The notes under the pieces: model-generated
What the model was told of the DNA's origin: nothing
Databases searched by the model: none
What the model saw: the letters and a program-made list of their open reading frames with translations, nothing else
Program-made: the position numbers and the translations under genes
Source: Oscillospiraceae bacterium
GTDB taxonomy: Bacteria > Bacillota > Clostridia > Oscillospirales > Oscillospiraceae
Assembly (NCBI GenBank): GCA_017501695.1
Contig: JAFVWL010000089.1
Location: forward strand, 1-56,272
DNA: 56,272 nt
Direction: 5' to 3'
Part shown: positions 53,012 through 56,272 of the stretch, in pieces
Layout of the letters: each line of letters opens with the position of its first letter
Numbering within the stretch: the first letter of the stretch is position 1

Positions 53012-53890
53012 ATGTCCATCGATCTGCTGCAGGATAAAATCCGAAAACTGAAGAATCCTTCGGTTATTGATTTTGGTGTTACCCCGGAGCATCTGCCCCA
53101 GCATCTGCTGGATGAGGAGGGCAGTGTACTGAAGGCCTACTGCCGATTCTGCCGGGAGCTTATGGCGGGTATGAAGCATCTGGTTCCCGCGGTCCGGTTT
53201 TCTTTCGCTACCTTTGCCCTCATGAGCCCGGAGGGTATGGTGGAGCTTTCCAATCTGCTTAACGAAGCCAGGGGGATGGGCTTTTATGTGATCCTGGACG
53301 GTCCCGCGGTGCTGTCTCCATGGGATGCGGACCGGACGGCGTCCTGGTGCTTCCGGGAGGGCAGCCGATATCCCTGCGACGGCCTGGCTATCAATCCCTA
53401 TATCGGTTCCGATGCGATCAAGCCCTTCCTGCCTTATTGCCGGGATGCAGGCAAGGATCTGTACCTGATCATCCGCACGGCCAACAAGTCTGCCGCGGAA
53501 TTGCAGGATCTGATGACCGGTACCCGGCTGGTCCATGGGGCAGCCGCGGACCTGGTAAACCGGTACGGCGAGCCCATTGTGGGCAAATGCGGCTATTCCC
53601 GGGTTTGTGCAATGGTCAGCGCCTCGGCTCCGGATAGCCTGCGCAATCTCCGGGCCAAATATAAGCGTACGTTCCTGCTGGTGGATGGACTGGATTATCC
53701 CAGCGGAAACGCCAAGAACTGCAGCTATGCCTTTGACCGGCTGGGCCATGGCGCGGCGGTTTGTGCCGGACCCTCTGTCACAGCCGCCTGGCTGGAGCAG
53801 GAAACCGACGGCATCGACTATATTGAGCAGGCCGTTCAGGCTGCGGAGCGGATGAAGAAGAATATTACCAGATATATTACGGTTTTGTAA
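53012..53890 (+). CDS. PyrF-like (type 2 OMP decarboxylase) protein lacking the catalytic motif
   Basis: A 292-residue protein that follows type 2 orotidine-5'-phosphate decarboxylase along its length: VPAVRFSFATFAL, FYVILD at 91-96, CDGLAINPYIGSDAIKPF, LIIRTANKSAAELQDL. Active enzymes read 'DAKRGDI' here (catalytic Lys with two Asp). This protein has D96 G97 P98 A99 V100 L101, so the Lys and the second Asp are absent; the phosphate-site 'GxGxQGG' near the end is also replaced. It is probably not a decarboxylase. AAGGAGG before ATG. The glutaredoxin gene follows at 11 bases. Confidence 0.85.
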   Translation: MSIDLLQDKIRKLKNPSVIDFGVTPEHLPQHLLDEEGSVLKAYCRFCRELMAGMKHLVPAVRFSFATFALMSPEGMVELSNLLNEARGMGFYVILDGPAVLSPWDADRTASWCFREGSRYPCDGLAINPYIGSDAIKPFLPYCRDAGKDLYLIIRTANKSAAELQDLMTGTRLVHGAAADLVNRYGEPIVGKCGYSRVCAMVSASAPDSLRNLRAKYKRTFLLVDGLDYPSGNAKNCSYAFDRLGHGAAVCAGPSVTAAWLEQETDGIDYIEQAVQAAERMKKNITRYITVL

Positions 53891-53901
53891 GAGGTTTTCA
53901 G

Positions 53902-54147
53902 ATGCTAAAAATTTACGGTTCCCGGCTTTGCTCTGACTGTGTGCGTTGTGTGGAAGAACTGACGGCCGCCGGTGTGTCCTTTGAATATATGGATTTCGGA
54001 GAAGATCTGTTGGCGTTGAAAACGTTTCTGACCATCCGGGACGGAAACCCCCTGTTTGATTCTGTCCGGGAGGCAGGGAAGATCGGAATTCCCTGCATTG
54101 TAAAAGAAGATGGGGAAATCACCCTGTCATGGGATGAGTTTCTGTAA
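53902..54147 (+). CDS. Glutaredoxin-like thiol protein
   Basis: An 81-residue thioredoxin-fold protein with the redox motif CSDC at residues 10-13 and a cis-Pro in GIPCIV. Short, as in glutaredoxins. AGAGG lies before ATG; it shares a transcript with the PyrF-like gene. Redox partner unknown. Confidence 0.85.
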   Translation: MLKIYGSRLCSDCVRCVEELTAAGVSFEYMDFGEDLLALKTFLTIRDGNPLFDSVREAGKIGIPCIVKEDGEITLSWDEFL

Positions 54148-54150
54148 AAT

Positions 54151-54184
54151 AAATCAGCCATGCGAACGCATGGCTGATTTTACC
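54151..54184. terminator. Bidirectional terminator
   Basis: AAATCAGCCATGC (54151-54163) pairs with GCATGGCTGATTT (54168-54180) with T/A-rich flanks on both sides. Confidence 0.88.
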
Positions 54185-54185
54185 T

Positions 54186-54536
54186 TTATCGGCGGCGGAT
54201 TCCCCGGGAACGTCCAAGGGCACCATCCGTCATACCGGTATCTCCGGTTCCGTCGGGCATGACGGCTCCGTCGGTCATGTTGTCAGTGGAGCCGTTGGTG
54301 TCCGGATATACCGTTTCCGTGTCGCTGGGGTCGGTAGGCTGGGTGGTCGGCATTGTTGTGGGTTCAGTAGTCGGTGCGGTGGTAGGTTCTGTGGTCGGCG
54401 CGGTGGTGGGTTCGGTGGTGGGAGCCACTGTGGTACTGGGCTGGGTGTCTTCGCCTACGTTGGCGGTACAGCCGCAGCCGGTCAGTGCGGCAGCGGTAAG
54501 GACGACGGTGAGCGCCATGGCTATCAATCTTTTCAT
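54186..54536 (-). CDS. Small predicted lipoprotein with Thr/Pro/Glu repeats
   Basis: A 116-residue protein: signal peptide and lipobox LTGC with Cys at residue 21, then a TTEPTTAP-type repeated linker (about 38-66; DNA 54340-54428) and an Asp/Gly/Met-rich tail ending in Arg. No domain is recognised. AGGAGG before the ATG at 54536. Confidence 0.78.
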   Translation of the reverse strand: MKRLIAMALTVVLTAAALTGCGCTANVGEDTQPSTTVAPTTEPTTAPTTEPTTAPTTEPTTMPTTQPTDPSDTETVYPDTNGSTDNMTDGAVMPDGTGDTGMTDGALGRSRGIRRR

Positions 54537-54647
54537 GTTGATCCTCCTGTTTTTTAGGGTTCACGGCTAGTATCTCCGAGGAATAGGCGTTTAGACAGGG
54601 AATTTGTGCCGAATGTGACAAATAAACGGCAAATTCGAGATTAGGCG

Positions 54648-54675
54648 TTGCATTTTTTGAAATTATCGCTATAAT
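54648..54675 (+). promoter_or_regulatory. Promoter of the ferredoxin gene
   Basis: TTGCAT (54648-54653), 16-base spacer, TATAAT (54670-54675). Confidence 0.75.
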
Positions 54676-54714
54676 GATACATAAATATCAATAACAAAAA
54701 GGAGTATTTCCAAA

Positions 54715-55104
54715 ATGAAAAAGCTGACCGTTAAGAAAAATGAGGCCTGCATGGCTTGCCTGCAGTGTGTCCAGGCCTGTTCCGAGGCGTTCTACAAGGA
54801 ATTTGACGAGGATCTGAGCTGTATCCGCATCGTGGCCGGCAAGAACGGCGCGGCCAAGCCCAATGTGTGCATTCAGTGCGGCAAGTGCATGAAGGTCTGT
54901 GAGCATGAGGCCATCACCCAGAATCCCAAGACCGGCGTGTACATGATCAACAAGAAGAAGTGCGTTGGCTGCGGCAAGTGTGTGGAAGCCTGCCCCATGA
55001 AGGTCATGGTTCACAAGGCGGAAGCGCCCGTATCCAAGTGCATCGCCTGCGGCATCTGTGTCAAGGCCTGCCCTATGGAGATCCTCGAGATCGTGGAGAA
55101 GTAA
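54715..55104 (+). CDS. Polyferredoxin with four [4Fe-4S] motifs
   Basis: A 129-residue protein with four CxxCxxCxxxC clusters: CMACLQCVQAC, CIQCGKCMKVC, CVGCGKCVEAC and CIACGICVKAC, resembling the electron-transfer subunits of HycB type. No redox enzyme is adjacent, so its partner is unknown. AAAGGAG upstream of the ATG. Confidence 0.92.
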   Translation: MKKLTVKKNEACMACLQCVQACSEAFYKEFDEDLSCIRIVAGKNGAAKPNVCIQCGKCMKVCEHEAITQNPKTGVYMINKKKCVGCGKCVEACPMKVMVHKAEAPVSKCIACGICVKACPMEILEIVEK

Positions 55105-55111
55105 ATACTTT

Positions 55112-55140
55112 AGGGACGGCTTTGGCCGTCCCTGTTTTGT
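55112..55140 (+). terminator. Terminator after the ferredoxin gene
   Basis: AGGGACGGC (55112-55120) pairs with GCCGTCCCT (55125-55133), then GTTTTGTT. Confidence 0.88.
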
Positions 55141-55164
55141 TACAGAAATTTCATCCTTGAATAA

Positions 55165-55193
55165 TTGCAATCCCGACTGGGATATGATATACT
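55165..55193 (+). promoter_or_regulatory. Promoter of murB
   Basis: TTGCAA (55165-55170), 17-base spacer, TATACT (55188-55193). Confidence 0.75.
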
Positions 55194-55221
55194 GTACACA
55201 ATCATACACCCGGAGGCGTTT

Positions 55222-56133
55222 ATGACTGAATTGACTGATTTCCAGCGGAAAACCGCTGCCTTTCTGACCGGTATCGAGCTTCGTTTTCATGAGCCCCTGG
55301 CCAGACACACATCCTTCCGTATCGGTGGACCTGCCGAGGTTATGGCATTTCCCGGAAATGCGGAAGAGCTTTCTAAAATCCTGAAAATGTCCGCTTTGTT
55401 GGACACCAACCCTGTTATCTTAGGCGCAGGAACCAATGTGCTGGCACCGGATGCGGGAATTCCCGGTCTGGTGATCTGCCTGAAGGATTGCCTGGGGGGA
55501 ATGGAACGGCTGAGTGACACCACGATTCGGGTTATGGCCGGTGTGACCATGACCCGGGCTGCTGTGTTCGCAGCCAATCTGGGGCTGTCCGGCCTGGAAT
55601 TTGCCCATGGTATTCCCGGAACCGTTGGCGGCGGCGTGTATATGAATGCCGGGGCCTACGGTGGCGAGATCTGCCAGGTCTGCACCGGCGTGGAGGTTAT
55701 GGACCGACAGGGAAATGTCCGTCGCCTGACAAACGCGGAAATGGGCTTTTCCTACAGACACAGTGTTTTGGAGGAATCCGGGGATATCGTTGTCAGCGCG
55801 GATTTCGCGCTGATCCCCAGCGATGAAGCTGTCATCAAGGAGAAAATGAAGGAACTTATGGGCAAGCGTTCCGCTTCTCAGCCCCTGGATCTACCCTCCG
55901 CCGGTTCCGCTTTCAAGCGGCCTGTGGGCGGATATGCCGCGGCCCTCATTGACCAGGCCGGGCTGAAGGGCTACACTGTTGGCGGTGCCGCTATTTCCAC
56001 TAAGCATGGGGGCTTCGCTGTGAATCTGGGCGGCGCCACTGCGAGGAATGTGAAGGACCTGCTGAAACAGGTATCTGACATTGTCTTTGAAAAGTTCGGG
56101 ATCCGACTGGAACCTGAGGTTCGTATCTGGTAA
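55222..56133 (+). CDS. murB: UDP-N-acetylenolpyruvoylglucosamine reductase
   Basis: A 303-residue flavoprotein of peptidoglycan precursor synthesis. RHTSFRIGGPAEVMAFP, the FAD-binding LGAGTNVL, GLEFAHGIPGTVGGGVYMNAGAYGG, SYRHSVL and GSAFKRP, and the final Glu in EPEVRIW fit the short type-II MurB. The ATG at 55222 has CGGAGG 7 bases upstream. Confidence 0.97.
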   Translation: MTELTDFQRKTAAFLTGIELRFHEPLARHTSFRIGGPAEVMAFPGNAEELSKILKMSALLDTNPVILGAGTNVLAPDAGIPGLVICLKDCLGGMERLSDTTIRVMAGVTMTRAAVFAANLGLSGLEFAHGIPGTVGGGVYMNAGAYGGEICQVCTGVEVMDRQGNVRRLTNAEMGFSYRHSVLEESGDIVVSADFALIPSDEAVIKEKMKELMGKRSASQPLDLPSAGSAFKRPVGGYAAALIDQAGLKGYTVGGAAISTKHGGFAVNLGGATARNVKDLLKQVSDIVFEKFGIRLEPEVRIW

Positions 56134-56140
56134 ATAAAAG

Positions 56141-56272
56141 GGCACCTCTAAAAACTCCCCTTTTGGGCTTTGGGCGAATCTTTCGCCCCATAAATGCGTT
56201 TTGAAAACGCCACAATACACAAAGTATTCTGCCGTTTTCAAAACTTTTTCTGAGCCGAAATCTTCTGCCCAA
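56141..56272. repeat. Left part of the MITE-like element (terminal repeat)
   Basis: Starts 7 bases after the murB stop with GGCACCTCTAAAAACT (56141-56156). AAAAGGG before and CCCCTTTT after it can pair as a hairpin at the 3' end of murB. Bases 56167-56272 equal bases 1-106 exactly. With bases 107-136 a whole element of about 162 bp can be reconstructed, bounded by 16-17 bp inverted repeats. Confidence 0.7.

Overview
The window is a chromosomal piece of a fairly GC-rich Firmicute. The best match is a gut Clostridia of the Oscillospirales type. Pointers are a T-box in front of alaS, RNase M5, a ClpE-type ATPase, the ecfA1-ecfA2-ecfT-truA cluster, the ruvX/DUF1292 pair, strong AGGAGG ribosome sites and TTGACA/TATAAT promoters. 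Assignment to order level is inference from gene content. No tRNA, rRNA, CRISPR array, prophage or transposase gene was seen. The two ends of the window are the same 106 bp, part of a small inverted-repeat element, so this looks like an assembly contig bounded by an interspersed repeat and not a circle.

Layout. 0.2-11.6 kb (+): a PaaK-like protein, T-box-alaS, then a tight comEC-holA-rnmV-ABC-F-GNAT run, then mrp with a zinc-ribbon partner. 11.6-15.1 kb (-): an F420-ligase-like protein, a NagZ-like GH3 enzyme and a membrane protein. 15.2-22.1 kb (-): rpmG-secE-nusG-rplK-rplA and rplJ-rplL, split by four accessory genes (membrane and lipoproteins). 22.3-26 kb: ruvX, a two-piece TauE-like permease, a PpiC foldase, a candidate structured RNA and a DUF1292 protein. 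26.3-35.9 kb (+): a class A PBP carrying a zinc ribbon, an rRNA-type methyltransferase, the ECF transporter energizing module with truA, and a ClpE-like unfoldase. 36-41.6 kb (+): a self-contained envelope-stress-like operon with two tandem paralogous permeases, a third permease, an ABC ATPase, an ECF sigma factor and its zinc-finger anti-sigma factor. 41.6-56.1 kb: mixed metabolism (thioesterase, pncB, Al-resistance/methionine gamma-lyase family, a PstS-like anchored protein, an alarmone-type HD hydrolase, YugP, PAP2, dut, a Na/Pi transporter, a PyrF-like protein, glutaredoxin, a 4x[4Fe-4S] ferredoxin, murB).

The most interesting unit is the 36-41.6 kb operon. Each of the two permease paralogs has its own nearly identical upstream element (TGTAAG-N17-GTCTAA) that resembles an ECF-sigma promoter, which suggests the sigma factor encoded at the end of the operon drives it. 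A tandem duplication with a vestigial start of the downstream gene and blocks of exact identity in otherwise diverged paralogs record its history. Other notable points are a PyrF-like protein without the catalytic DxKxxD motif, CxxC pairs added to the C-terminus of AlaRS, a PaaK homolog lacking the ATP P-loop, a zinc ribbon inside the PBP, and a structured RNA candidate before the foldase.
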